Shown here piece after piece: positions 9,424 through 18,145 of a stretch of 64,000 nt of DNA; the first letter of the stretch is position 1, and the number at the start of each line of letters is the position of its first letter. A model generated the notes under the pieces. That model saw nothing but the letters and a program-made list of their open reading frames with translations. It did not search any database and was not told the DNA's origin. The position numbers and the translations under genes are program-made. Where the stretch lies: NCBI RefSeq assembly GCF_022811665.1, contig NZ_CP094529.1:1-64000 (forward strand), read 5' to 3'. This DNA comes from Chryseobacterium oryzae. Its GTDB lineage: Bacteria > Bacteroidota > Bacteroidia > Flavobacteriales > Weeksellaceae.

Positions 9424-9451
9424 AAAAACCGACAAGAATTTGTCGGTTTTT
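9424..9451 (-). terminator. Terminator between methyltransferase gene and pgk
   Basis: A 12-bp stem, AAAAACCGACAA (9424-9435) with TTGTCGGTTTTT (9440-9451), has a GAAT loop. T-runs on both strands let it end both convergent genes. It lies 18 bp beyond the pgk stop. Confidence 0.9.
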
Positions 9452-9469
9452 ATAATTTATGTAGAAAAT

Positions 9470-10660
9470 TTATTTATTAATGGCTGCAACTCCGGGAAGC
9501 TCCAATCCTTCTAAACTTTCAAGCATTGCTCCACCGCCGGTAGAAACATAGCTTACTTTATCATCATATCCAAATTGCTTAACAAACGCTACACTGTCTC
9601 CTCCTCCAACTAAAGAGAAAGCACCTAGTTGAGTCGCTTCTGCAATACTTTCTCCCAATGCAACTGTTCCAGCCGCAAAATTAGACATTTCAAAAACTCC
9701 AATAGGACCGTTCCAAAGAATCGTTCTTGAATTAAGCAATACATCATTAAAAATTTCTCTGGATTTCGGGCCTGCATCTAAACCTTGCCAATTTTCTGGA
9801 ATTTCGTAGATATCACATTCTTTTCTTTCTGCTTCATTATTGAAATCATCTGCAATAATAACATCAGTAGGCAAATAAACTTTTACATTATGTTGTTTGG
9901 CTTTCTCCAAAATCTCTAATGCCAAAGAGAGTTTATCATCTTCAACAATAGATTTACCAATCTTACCGCCTAATGCTTTAATAAAAGTAAAAGACATCCC
10001 TCCACCAATAATTAAATTGTCTACAGCGGGCAAAATATTCTCTATAATTGTAATTTTGGTTGAAACTTTAGAACCTCCCAATATAGCTGTAACAGGTTTT
10101 TCTCCACTTTTAAGAACTTTATCAATAGCCTGAAGCTCTTTAGCCATTAGCAAACCGAAAAATTTAGTTGATGGAAAAAAATCAGCAATTACCGCTGTAG
10201 AAGCATGAGCTCTGTGTGCAGTACCAAAAGCATCATTTACATAAGCATCTCCTAATTTAGACAGTTTTTCTGCAAAATCTTTATCCCCTTTTTCTTCTTC
10301 ATTATGAAATCTCAGATTTTCAAGCAAAAGAACTTCTCCAGCTTTCAATTCAGAAGCTGCTTTCTCAGCTTTTTCACCTACACATTCTTCCACAAACTTA
10401 ACTTCTTTACCTAAAACACTGGAAACTTCATCTACAATATGTTTTAATGAAAATTCATCTTTTACTTCTCCTTTTGGTCTTCCTAAATGCGCCATAAGAA
10501 TAACAGAACCACCATCAGCCAATATTTTGTCTACAGTAGGTTTTACCGCAACAATTCTGGTATTATCGGTTACATGAAGCTTCTCGTCTTGAGGAACATT
10601 AAAATCTACTCTTACAAGGGCTTTCTTTTCTTTAAAATTGAAATCTTTGATTGTTTTCAT
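9470..10660 (-). CDS. pgk: Phosphoglycerate kinase
   Basis: It catalyses the reversible transfer of phosphate from 1,3-bisphosphoglycerate to ADP in glycolysis. The 396 residues match the family. Conserved blocks are RVDFNVP near the N-terminus, [34 protein letters not shown], and the C-terminal nucleotide site GGGDSVAFV...[10 protein letters not shown]. It faces away from the candidate origin and is convergent with the methyltransferase gene. Confidence 0.98.
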   Translation of the reverse strand: MKTIKDFNFKEKKALVRVDFNVPQDEKLHVTDNTRIVAVKPTVDKILADGGSVILMAHLGRPKGEVKDEFSLKHIVDEVSSVLGKEVKFVEECVGEKAEKAASELKAGEVLLLENLRFHNEEEKGDKDFAEKLSKLGDAYVNDAFGTAHRAHASTAVIADFFPSTKFFGLLMAKELQAIDKVLKSGEKPVTAILGGSKVSTKITIIENILPAVDNLIIGGGMSFTFIKALGGKIGKSIVEDDKLSLALEILEKAKQHNVKVYLPTDVIIADDFNNEAERKECDIYEIPENWQGLDAGPKSREIFNDVLLNSRTILWNGPIGVFEMSNFAAGTVALGESIAEATQLGAFSLVGGGDSVAFVKQFGYDDKVSYVSTGGGAMLESLEGLELPGVAAINK

Positions 10661-10743
10661 TATTTAAAATATTGTATGTGTTATATTTTTTAAAATAAAA
10701 TTGTCTGTACAGAAGATCTGATTTTTTTTGAATTTTACTTTCA

Positions 10744-10751
10744 CAAATGTA
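10744..10751 (-). promoter_or_regulatory. -7 element for pgk
   Basis: On the minus strand TACATTTG matches TAnnTTTG, 83 bp before the pgk start codon. No clear -33 TTG is present. Confidence 0.45.
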
Positions 10752-10799
10752 AGATTTTAAATTTTCGTCCGGAATTGAAAACATTAAAAGTTATTAAAA

Positions 10800-11230
10800 A
10801 GTTTTTCTTTCCCGTTCATTCATTAATCAACATTATCTTTCTTTTTTTTAATAAAAGAAATTGAATACTGTTGTTGAGTATTGTGAGTTTCGGGGATAAG
10901 TTTCTGTTATAAACTTTACCACAGAGATACGTTTTGAAATTCAGATATAACTCACAATATAAAAGGTTGTAAATCTGATGATTTTGGTAATTATCAACAA
11001 TTATGGATAACTTATCTACCGATATCATTCCTGATAATTTTTCTATGGAAAAAAATAAGAATACCCAAAAAAAAATTCTGAAAAAGTTTTTTGAATTTTT
11101 TGAAAATATCTTGCATTACGGATTTTTCGGATACAAAAAAACATTATTTTTAACAAAGTTTTCCACAGTTATTCACAATTGTTTTAACATTTTATTAGGG
11201 TTTAATTAACAATAGTGAAATTTTTTAAAT
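10800..11230. other. Candidate chromosome replication origin (oriC)
   Basis: The 594-bp gap between divergent pgk and the DUF4139 gene has no convincing gene. It holds four motifs one mismatch from the DnaA box TTATCCACA: TTATCAACA at 10991-10999, TTATCCATA on the minus strand at 11002-11010, TTTTCCACA at 11159-11167 and TTATTCACA at 11169-11177. They form two close pairs. Weaker two-mismatch copies are at 10915-10923 and 11012-11020, and TTATCCCCG lies on the minus strand nearby. About 120 bp of A/T-rich sequence with long A-runs lies between the pairs and could serve for unwinding. Two parS sites lie 2.5-4.6 kb to the left. dnaA and dnaN are not in the window, and single-mismatch boxes occur by chance in AT-rich DNA. 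Confidence 0.5.
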
Positions 11231-11254
11231 TATAGTCTTTTAAATGATTAAATT

Positions 11255-12835
11255 ATGCTGAAAATCAAATGGTTATTATTTTCATTTCTTACCATTAATG
11301 TCTATTCTCAAGAAAATTTTGTTACCACTGCTTCGTCAATAAAAGAAGTTAATATTTATTCTAGCGGAGGATTTGTAAGACATTCTTTCTCTGCAAATCT
11401 CCTTCCGGGGAAAAATTATGTTATCGTAAATGATTTCGGGAAAAATGGTGTTACAGATATTTCTAATTTCAAACCCGACAAAAAAATAAATATTCTTCGG
11501 TATGAATATTATAATAACAATTTATCTTTTTATTCCTCAAAATTAAAAAGTAGTAATAAAAATGATCAGATTAACGATAGCATCAACTATTATAAAAAAC
11601 TGAATGAAGTATTGGATCAGGATTTGGTTCTTACTAAAAATTCTCTGGATATCATCAGAAAAAACCAGACATTGGAGAACCCCTCGCCTGCTGAAATTAG
11701 CAAACTTATAGATTATAATAAAATTAATCTTAAGGATTTGTTCAAGGAAGAAACTAATCTCCAGACAAAGATTAATGATAATAAATCCAGAATTTCCAAA
11801 CTTGAAAATAAAAGATACGAATCTTCTCAGGAAGTTAATAACAGAACGAATAATACTATTGTTCTTCTGGTAAACAGCGACAAAAAACAGCATGTAAATT
11901 TTGATGTGAACCAGCTTATTCAGGATGCATATTGGGCTCCTTCCTATACAATAAAATCTAATGGAATTACAACTCCATTAAAGATTAGTTATAATGCAAA
12001 AATTCGTCAGAATACAGGTTTAGAATTAAGAAATATTCCTATAAAATTAATCAACGGAAGCTTCAACGGAGAAGATAAACCTTATGAGCTCGATCGTTGG
12101 TTTCTAAGAACTGAAAGAGATTATTATGTTTCTAACCAAGCATTTCAAAAACCTCCAATAGACAAAAGCGTAAAAAGTGTAAGCGTTCAGGAAGTTGCAA
12201 TCATGGGAAGTCCCAGATTTTCGCAGAAAACAATGAAAACAGAGATCAGTTTAGATAAAAATGTAGTGGTTCCTTCCAATGTTCAGGTTACTGAAGAATT
12301 AAATGAATTTGAGGTAAGCACTACTTACAAATATTTTTCGACTCCAAAAACTGAAACTAAAACTTTTCTTCTGGCTTCTATAAAAGATTATTCCAAATAC
12401 AATTTCCTTCCCGGAAATGCCGATATTTATATGGACGATACACAGACGGGAACGGTAATGATAGATGCCAATCAGCTTAGTAATGAAATGATGATTAGTT
12501 TGGGAAGTGATCCCAACGTGCTTACAAAAAGGGAATTAATAAAAAAAGAAACTAAAAGTTTAGGTGATAAAGAAAAAACTGAATTTTATGCTTATGAAAT
12601 TACAGTTAAAAATAACAAAAATACAGATATAAACCTGGAATTGAAAGACCAAGTACCACTTTCTACAGACGAAAAAATTAAAATACAGATAACAAATCCG
12701 GATAAAGCCGATTATGACCCAAGTTCTGGTTTCCTAATCTGGAATTTGAATATAAAACCTAACGAAACAAAGAAAATTTCTTTCGGATTTAACGTAACTT
12801 TGCCAAAAGAATTAGTAATTCTGGATATTAAGTAA
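11255..12835 (+). CDS. DUF4139 / mucoidy-inhibitor MuiA-like secreted protein
   Basis: A signal peptide (about 1-18, ending VYS-QE) is followed by a DUF4140-type N-terminal segment (VNIYSSGGFVRHSF...LPGKNYVIV). A predicted coiled coil spans about 95-190, and the C-terminal DUF4139 beta domain begins near 215 (DAYWAPSYTIKS). The segment VQEVAIMGSPRFS resembles the linker seen in Bacteroidota homologues. The 526 residues fit the family. The function is unknown beyond a cell-surface or periplasmic location. It is monocistronic or leads into rpiB, which starts 10 bp after its stop. Confidence 0.85.
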   Translation: MLKIKWLLFSFLTINVYSQENFVTTASSIKEVNIYSSGGFVRHSFSANLLPGKNYVIVNDFGKNGVTDISNFKPDKKINILRYEYYNNNLSFYSSKLKSSNKNDQINDSINYYKKLNEVLDQDLVLTKNSLDIIRKNQTLENPSPAEISKLIDYNKINLKDLFKEETNLQTKINDNKSRISKLENKRYESSQEVNNRTNNTIVLLVNSDKKQHVNFDVNQLIQDAYWAPSYTIKSNGITTPLKISYNAKIRQNTGLELRNIPIKLINGSFNGEDKPYELDRWFLRTERDYYVSNQAFQKPPIDKSVKSVSVQEVAIMGSPRFSQKTMKTEISLDKNVVVPSNVQVTEELNEFEVSTTYKYFSTPKTETKTFLLASIKDYSKYNFLPGNADIYMDDTQTGTVMIDANQLSNEMMISLGSDPNVLTKRELIKKETKSLGDKEKTEFYAYEITVKNNKNTDINLELKDQVPLSTDEKIKIQITNPDKADYDPSSGFLIWNLNIKPNETKKISFGFNVTLPKELVILDIK

Positions 12836-12845
12836 AAAAGTAAAA

Positions 12846-13280
12846 ATGAAAAGAAAAATTGCAATAGCAGCAGACCATGCGGGTTTCGAATATAAAGAAT
12901 ATCTGAAACAGCAATTACAGGATGAGTTTGAAATTCAAGATTTTGGAACTCATTCTTTGGAAAGTGTAGATTATCCCGATTTTGTACATCCTGCAGCTTC
13001 TTCTGTAGAAAAAGGAGAAAATGAATTGGGGATTTTAGTTTGCGGAAGCGGACAGGGAGTTCAGCTCTCTGCCAACAAGCATCAGGGAATTCGTTGTGCT
13101 TTAGCCTGGATGCCGGAAATTGCAGCGCTGTCAAAACAGCATAATAATGCAAATATGGTTGCTTTGCCCGCAAGATTTCTAGCGAAAGAATTTGCTTTAG
13201 AAATTGCAAAAACTTTTCTTACAACTGAATTTGAAGGCGGAAGACACCAAAACAGAGTTGATAAAATAGCATTCTGCTAA
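12846..13280 (+). CDS. rpiB: Ribose-5-phosphate isomerase B
   Basis: It interconverts ribose 5-phosphate and ribulose 5-phosphate in the pentose phosphate pathway. The 144 residues match the RpiB/LacAB family. The N-terminal IAIAADHAGFEYKEYL and the active-site block LVCGSGQGVQLSANK, with the catalytic cysteine, are intact. R and H residues for phosphate binding lie near GIRCAL. A hairpin terminator follows 7 bp after the stop. Confidence 0.95.
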   Translation: MKRKIAIAADHAGFEYKEYLKQQLQDEFEIQDFGTHSLESVDYPDFVHPAASSVEKGENELGILVCGSGQGVQLSANKHQGIRCALAWMPEIAALSKQHNNANMVALPARFLAKEFALEIAKTFLTTEFEGGRHQNRVDKIAFC

Positions 13281-13287
13281 ATATATA

Positions 13288-13329
13288 AAGGCTTGTAATT
13301 CAGTTTGCAAGCCTTATTTATTTTTTATT
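13288..13329 (+). terminator. Terminator of rpiB
   Basis: An 8-bp stem, AAGGCTTG (13288-13295) with CAAGCCTT (13308-13315), is followed by a T-rich tail. Confidence 0.85.
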
Positions 13330-13332
13330 GTG

Positions 13333-13340
13333 TATATTTG
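13333..13340 (+). promoter_or_regulatory. -7 element after rpiB
   Basis: TATATTTG matches TAnnTTTG, just past the rpiB terminator. It would start a transcript near 13346 with about 130 nt of leader before the gene at 13475. Confidence 0.5.
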
Positions 13341-13347
13341 CATCGTC

Positions 13348-13406
13348 CAACGGTTATTACCAAACTGTTGATTCCATAAAACTTTCAAAATTCGGACAGA
13401 AAGTTT
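13348..13406 (+). ncRNA. Possible structured leader or small RNA
   Basis: Two hairpins follow the -7 element. The first is CAACGGTT (13348-13355) with AACTGTTG (13363-13370), eight pairs with one G-U. The second is AAACTTTC (13379-13386) with GAAAGTTT (13399-13406), eight pairs and a 12-nt loop. No T-run directly follows the second, so a leader of the next gene is more likely than a separate RNA. I recognise no known RNA family. Confidence 0.3.
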
Positions 13407-13474
13407 ATTTCTCCTTCTCCACTTTTTTGTTTTAAATTTAAAGAAATATTATCGGTAGAATTTCTCATTCATTA

Positions 13475-14203
13475 ATGAAAAATAGTTTTATTATTCTGTT
13501 TCTGATATTCATTATTTCTGTGCAAGCGCAGAAACCCTATGATTCTATAAAACATTCCAGATATTTATATGATGATACTGATTGCAGTGTTGTTTGGAAG
13601 AATAACCAAAAGTTATACAAGCTTTTTAAACATGAAGCAAGAAAAATAGATTATAAATCATTAAGTAAAATTATTATCAATGATTTGGATATCAATAATA
13701 TACCTGATAGAAATATTGTCTTTACACTGTATTCAACTGAAGTAGTGTATGCTACTAATTTTGTACTTTGTAGCAGTAATTTAAATATTAAAAATCCTAA
13801 TTATAATTATCTTAATTTTTATACTCCGGAAAACATCAAATTGCTTCAGAAAAAATTGAAAAAGAATCTCTATTTTGATTTCAGCGATTCTAATTTTGAA
13901 AATAATGAATACAGGCCATTAAAAAAGGAAACAATGAAACATCCTTTCTACAATTTTTTGGCGGATATGAAAAGTGCGGGTAAAAACATCTGTTATGATC
14001 CTTCAGCTGTAGTGAGCGAGCCATTAACCTTAGATGGAGCTGGTTATGTAAAGCTTGATTTTAGAAATCATTTAGGTGGAATTGTGGTAGTAAAATATGA
14101 TTATTTCATCTACAATAAGTTTTCTCCGATAGTTTTTAAAACATATAAGTATCAGGATAAAAAATGGGTAAAAATACCAACAAAAGATGAACATTTATTT
14201 TAG
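13475..14203 (+). CDS. Secreted protein of unknown function
   Basis: 242 residues with a signal peptide (1-19, VQAQ at the cleavage site). The mature part is mixed alpha/beta, with cysteines at about 37, 99 and 173. I do not recognise the family. Residues 59-139 can be aligned without gaps to residues 155-235 of the next protein, with the shared pattern Y..L...I....D...N and N(I/F)K....K.....F.FS. The two may therefore share a domain. Identity is low, so this is tentative. The next gene starts 9 bp after the stop, suggesting one transcript. Confidence 0.75.
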   Translation: MKNSFIILFLIFIISVQAQKPYDSIKHSRYLYDDTDCSVVWKNNQKLYKLFKHEARKIDYKSLSKIIINDLDINNIPDRNIVFTLYSTEVVYATNFVLCSSNLNIKNPNYNYLNFYTPENIKLLQKKLKKNLYFDFSDSNFENNEYRPLKKETMKHPFYNFLADMKSAGKNICYDPSAVVSEPLTLDGAGYVKLDFRNHLGGIVVVKYDYFIYNKFSPIVFKTYKYQDKKWVKIPTKDEHLF

Positions 14204-14212
14204 AAATTTCTG

Positions 14213-15172
14213 ATGAAAAAATATGTTATTTTCCTTTCACTTTTTGTTATTTCTTATGCAAATGCACAGGAAATTACCGACAAAGAAGCTTTCAAAAAAT
14301 GCCGTAAAGAGTACAGCAGGAAGATTTGTCTTTCGGATGAAGATAAAGACGGTGTTTTATTTTATTTAGACCAATGTCCGAAAGAATCAGGTTTTGTTGA
14401 AAATAATGGTTGCAAATGGCCAGATTCTGACGGAGACGGAGTTTTAGATAAAGATGATTCTTGCCCTTCAGTTGCCGGACCACCTGAAAATAATGGCTGC
14501 CCTTGGCCGGATACGGATGGAGATGGAATTTTAGATAAAGATGATGCCTGTCCTACAGTTCCGGGGGTATCCGAAGAAAATGGCTGTCCTAAAAAAGTAA
14601 ATCATTCTTACAGGTATTCGCAGGAAGAATTGAATGAAATAAAAAATAAGTTTTTAGAAAAAACAAAAAACTTTAATTACGAAAAGCTGGCAGATTTTAT
14701 CTTCAGTAAAATAGATTTAAAAGAATTTAATTCTGAAATAATTAACTTAGAAGTTGCAAGTTTTTCTCAAATAGGGGGTTGTGGAGAAGATTCAACAGAT
14801 TATTCTCCTTTAAATTTAGAAGTAAATTTGGCTTCAGAATTGTTTTGGAATGAGAGAAATTTCAAAAAATTTATAAGAAAATTTCCTTCAAAAATTATTT
14901 TTCCGTTCAGCGAGAATGAAGTGGTCAATAAAAAAGTACAATCATTTAAAAAGATGTATTCCAAAAAAATTAATGGAATAACTTTTTACAATGCAGAAAA
15001 TAATTTCAAAGATTTAGAAAATAAAAAATTTAACCCTTACGAAAGCTTTCAGATATACATTTTCTTTAAAGATAATGATGAAATTTTGGTTAAGGTAAAC
15101 GAAAAATCAGAAATTGAACGAAAAAATTTCAGATTACAAGAGAAAGGAAATACCTTTATACAATTAAATTAA
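14213..15172 (+). CDS. Secreted thrombospondin type 3 repeat protein with unknown C-terminal domain
   Basis: 319 residues. A signal peptide (1-19, NAQE) precedes three calcium-binding thrombospondin type 3 repeats at about 41-126: [30 protein letters not shown] and [15 protein letters not shown], each ending in a Gly-Cys. In Bacteroidota such repeats usually lead into an OmpA domain. Here there is none: residues 131-319 form an unrecognised domain possibly related to the preceding protein. It is probably periplasmic or surface-exposed. rnr begins 3 bp after its stop. Confidence 0.85.
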   Translation: MKKYVIFLSLFVISYANAQEITDKEAFKKCRKEYSRKICLSDEDKDGVLFYLDQCPKESGFVENNGCKWPDSDGDGVLDKDDSCPSVAGPPENNGCPWPDTDGDGILDKDDACPTVPGVSEENGCPKKVNHSYRYSQEELNEIKNKFLEKTKNFNYEKLADFIFSKIDLKEFNSEIINLEVASFSQIGGCGEDSTDYSPLNLEVNLASELFWNERNFKKFIRKFPSKIIFPFSENEVVNKKVQSFKKMYSKKINGITFYNAENNFKDLENKKFNPYESFQIYIFFKDNDEILVKVNEKSEIERKNFRLQEKGNTFIQLN

Positions 15173-15175
15173 AAA

Positions 15176-17326
15176 ATGGCAAAAAAGAAAAAATATATAA
15201 GTCAGAAAAACGATCATAAACTCATGGAAATCGGAAGATTGATTATGAGATTTATGAATCAGAATCAAACCAGATTATACAATTACAAACAGATCTCAGA
15301 CGGGATTGATTATAAAAATCCCAGACAGCGCGAGATGGTAATTCAGGCTTTGCATAAGCTGTTGGCAAACAAGCGTATAAAAGAAACCGAAAAAGGTAAA
15401 TTCAGCATCAATCTTAATATTGAAGGTACTTTAACGGGAACTATAGACTTCAACCAAAGCGGAAATGCGTATGTTACCGTTGAAAATTTGAAGGATGATA
15501 TCTTTATTCATTCAAAAAACGTGAAAGATGCCCTTCAGGGAGATAAAGTTCTCATTGTTACCTATAATTTCAAAGGAAAAAAACTCGAAGGCTCCGTTTT
15601 GGAAGTTTTAGAGAGAAAAAGATCTGAATTTGTGGGAACATTCCAACTCGTTCCTCATAAAGAATTCGGGTTTGTAGTTTGCGATAAAAAAACAATCAAT
15701 ACTGATATTTTTATTCCGAAAGGAAAAATAAACGGAGCAGAAAACGGCAATAAAGTAGTTGTAAAAATGACAGAATGGAAGCCCGGAGACAAAAATCCTG
15801 AAGGCGAAATTCTGCAGGTTCTTGGAAATCCAGGAGAACATGAAACCGAAATCCACTCTATTCTCGCAGAATATGGTTTACCATACGAATTTCCTGAAGA
15901 AGTAGAAAGGGAAGCCGATAAAATCGACCGCAGAATTACCGATGAAGAAGCGAAAAAACGTTGGGATATGCGAGATGTTTTAACGTTTACAATTGACCCA
16001 AAAGATGCAAAAGATTTTGATGATGCTTTATCGATGAGAAAGCTGGAAAACGGAAACTGGGAAGTTGGAGTTCATATTGCAGACGTTTCTCATTACGTAG
16101 TTCCGGGAACTGTTTTGGATGATGAAGCGTACGAAAGAGCCACTTCAGTTTATTTGGTAGATCGTGTTGTACCGATGCTTCCGGAGGTTTTGAGTAACGA
16201 TGTTTGTTCACTTCGTCCGAACGAAGATAAATATACATTCTCTGCAGTTTTTGAGTTGAATGACAAGGCAGAAATTCAGAAACAGTGGTTTGGAAGAACG
16301 GTGATTCATTCCGACAGAAGATTCACTTACGAAGAAGCTCAGGAAAGAATTGAAACCCAGAAAGGCGATTTGCATGAAGAAATTAATGTTCTCGACAGAT
16401 TAGCCAAAATTATGCGTGCTGAACGGATTAAAAACGGTGCAATTACTTTTGACAGAAGCGAAGTTCGTTTCAATTTGGATGAAAACAATCAGCCCATTGG
16501 AGTTTACTTCAAAATCAGCAAAGATTCAAATCATTTAATTGAAGAATTTATGCTTTTGGCGAATAAAAAAGTGTCTGAATTTGTTTCGCTAAAAAAAGGA
16601 AGTCCGAACGGAAATACCTTTATTTACAGAGTTCACGACGATCCGGATCCTGCAAAATTGGAAGCTTTGAGAGATTTTGTATCTACTTTTGGGTATAAAA
16701 TGGATTTGGCAAATACCAAAAAAGTCGCAGAATCTTTAAATACTTTACTGAAAGACGTCAAAGGAAAAGGCGAAGAAAATATGATTGAAACCCTGGCGAT
16801 GCGAAGCATGAGCAAAGCAGTCTACTCTACCGAACCAATTGGTCATTATGGTTTAGGATTCGATTATTATTCGCATTTCACCTCTCCTATCCGTCGTTAT
16901 CCCGATTTGTTGGCGCATAGATTATTGCAGCATTATTTGGATGGAGGAAAATCTCCTGACAGAAATGAGCTGGAAGAAAAAGCAAAACACTGCAGTGCAA
17001 TGGAGCGTTTGGCAGCCGATGCAGAAAGAGATTCTATTAAATTTATGCAGGTGAAATTTATGGAAAAACATTTGGGAGAAACTTTCACGGGTGTGATTTC
17101 CGGAGTTGCAGAATTTGGTTTTTGGGTTGAAATCCCTGAAAACGGTGCTGAAGGTTTAATCAAGCTTCGAGATTTAATGGATGATTCTTACACCTACGAC
17201 AAAGCAACACACGCAGTTTACGGTTCACGCACAGGAAACCGCTATCAGTTGGGAGATCAGGTAAAAATTAAAGTAGTAAAAGCTAATTTAATTGCAAAAC
17301 AGCTTGATTTTAAGATTGTTGATTAA
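15176..17326 (+). CDS. rnr: Ribonuclease R
   Basis: A 3'-to-5' exoribonuclease that degrades structured RNA. The 716 residues contain an N-terminal winged-helix and cold-shock region, and the RNB catalytic domain with TIDPKDAKDFDDA at 272-284, where the aspartates bind magnesium. The S1 domain begins near residue 635 (ETFTGVISGVAEFGFWVEI). The short basic tail seen in some homologues is absent. The gene starts 3 bp after the preceding stop, though the functions look unrelated. Confidence 0.97.
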   Translation: MAKKKKYISQKNDHKLMEIGRLIMRFMNQNQTRLYNYKQISDGIDYKNPRQREMVIQALHKLLANKRIKETEKGKFSINLNIEGTLTGTIDFNQSGNAYVTVENLKDDIFIHSKNVKDALQGDKVLIVTYNFKGKKLEGSVLEVLERKRSEFVGTFQLVPHKEFGFVVCDKKTINTDIFIPKGKINGAENGNKVVVKMTEWKPGDKNPEGEILQVLGNPGEHETEIHSILAEYGLPYEFPEEVEREADKIDRRITDEEAKKRWDMRDVLTFTIDPKDAKDFDDALSMRKLENGNWEVGVHIADVSHYVVPGTVLDDEAYERATSVYLVDRVVPMLPEVLSNDVCSLRPNEDKYTFSAVFELNDKAEIQKQWFGRTVIHSDRRFTYEEAQERIETQKGDLHEEINVLDRLAKIMRAERIKNGAITFDRSEVRFNLDENNQPIGVYFKISKDSNHLIEEFMLLANKKVSEFVSLKKGSPNGNTFIYRVHDDPDPAKLEALRDFVSTFGYKMDLANTKKVAESLNTLLKDVKGKGEENMIETLAMRSMSKAVYSTEPIGHYGLGFDYYSHFTSPIRRYPDLLAHRLLQHYLDGGKSPDRNELEEKAKHCSAMERLAADAERDSIKFMQVKFMEKHLGETFTGVISGVAEFGFWVEIPENGAEGLIKLRDLMDDSYTYDKATHAVYGSRTGNRYQLGDQVKIKVVKANLIAKQLDFKIVD

Positions 17327-17351
17327 TATTAGATAAATTATTGAAATATGG

Positions 17352-17376
17352 AGACCACAGAAATGTGGTCTTTTTA
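17352..17376 (+). terminator. Terminator of rnr
   Basis: An 8-bp stem, AGACCACA (17352-17359) with TGTGGTCT (17364-17371), has a GAAA tetraloop and a T-run. Confidence 0.92.
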
Positions 17377-17434
17377 ATTGTTAGGCAAGCATTCAAATTA
17401 TATTCTTTTTAAACCCCAATAAAAATATAATCTT

Positions 17435-17442
17435 TAAATTTG
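17435..17442 (+). promoter_or_regulatory. -7 element for the LysE-type gene
   Basis: TAAATTTG matches TAnnTTTG and ends 19 bp before the start codon at 17462. Confidence 0.45.
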
Positions 17443-17461
17443 GCTTTGAAACAAATTTTGC

Positions 17462-18145
17462 ATGTTTGAACTCATATTTTCAGCCATTGGTTTAGGCTTT
17501 ATGCTGAGTCTGGTTTTTATCGGGCCTATTTTTTTTCTGTTAATAGAAACCAGTTTTACAAGAGGTCCGAAACACGCTTTAGCACTCGATTTTGGGGTGG
17601 TAACAGCAGATTTACTTTGTATTATTGCTGCTTATTATGCCAGTGCAGATATTGTTAATCTCATCGATAAACACCCAGGATTTTACAGAATTACATCCAT
17701 TCTTATTCTCGCTTACGGGATTATTATGATGGTTACAAAAACCAAAATGCATATGCCCGGAGAAGAAAAACTCATCGGGCAGAATTATTTTAAAACATTT
17801 ATCAATGGTTTTTTACTGAATCTTCTCAATGTCGGGGTAATCCTTTTTTGGTTAGTTACCGTAATTGGCGTAAGAAATCAGTATCCGGATACCGAAAGTC
17901 TTATTCTCTATCTCGGAATTGTGATTGCAACTTATCTGGGAATAGATTTTCTTAAAATTTTTCTGGCAAAACAGTTTCACGATAAACTTACCCAAAAACT
18001 GGCAAACAACATCAGAAAAGGGGTAGGTATTGTGCTGATTATTTTCAGTTTCTTTATATTCCTTCAAAGTTTTAAAATGTTTAATCAGTTCGACAGACAA
18101 TTGGAAGAAGCCGAGAAAAAAGAATTAAAATACAAAAAAAACTGA
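17462..18145 (+). CDS. LysE-family amino acid exporter
   Basis: An inner-membrane protein of 227 residues with about six hydrophobic segments. The N-terminal LGFMLSLVFIGPIFFLLIETSFTRGPKHAL matches the LysE/RhtB signature (GPxxxxxxxxxxxxGxxxA). It probably exports an amino acid or related small molecule, with no clue to the substrate. The C-terminus is basic and cytoplasmic. Its stop codon overlaps the next start by 1 nt, so the two genes are translationally coupled. Confidence 0.85.
   Translation: MFELIFSAIGLGFMLSLVFIGPIFFLLIETSFTRGPKHALALDFGVVTADLLCIIAAYYASADIVNLIDKHPGFYRITSILILAYGIIMMVTKTKMHMPGEEKLIGQNYFKTFINGFLLNLLNVGVILFWLVTVIGVRNQYPDTESLILYLGIVIATYLGIDFLKIFLAKQFHDKLTQKLANNIRKGVGIVLIIFSFFIFLQSFKMFNQFDRQLEEAEKKELKYKKN

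Noticed and set aside
11003..11209. 68-residue ORF (MDNLSTDIIPDNF...) inside the candidate origin
   Set aside because: It is built from the DnaA-box-like and A/T-rich sequence, with Phe/Lys/Asn-biased composition and no recognisable family, so it is probably chance.
13341..13380. tRNA-like stretch (CGTCCAACGGTTA)
   Set aside because: No acceptor stem, anticodon loop or T-arm can be folded, so it is at most a chance match to a D-arm.
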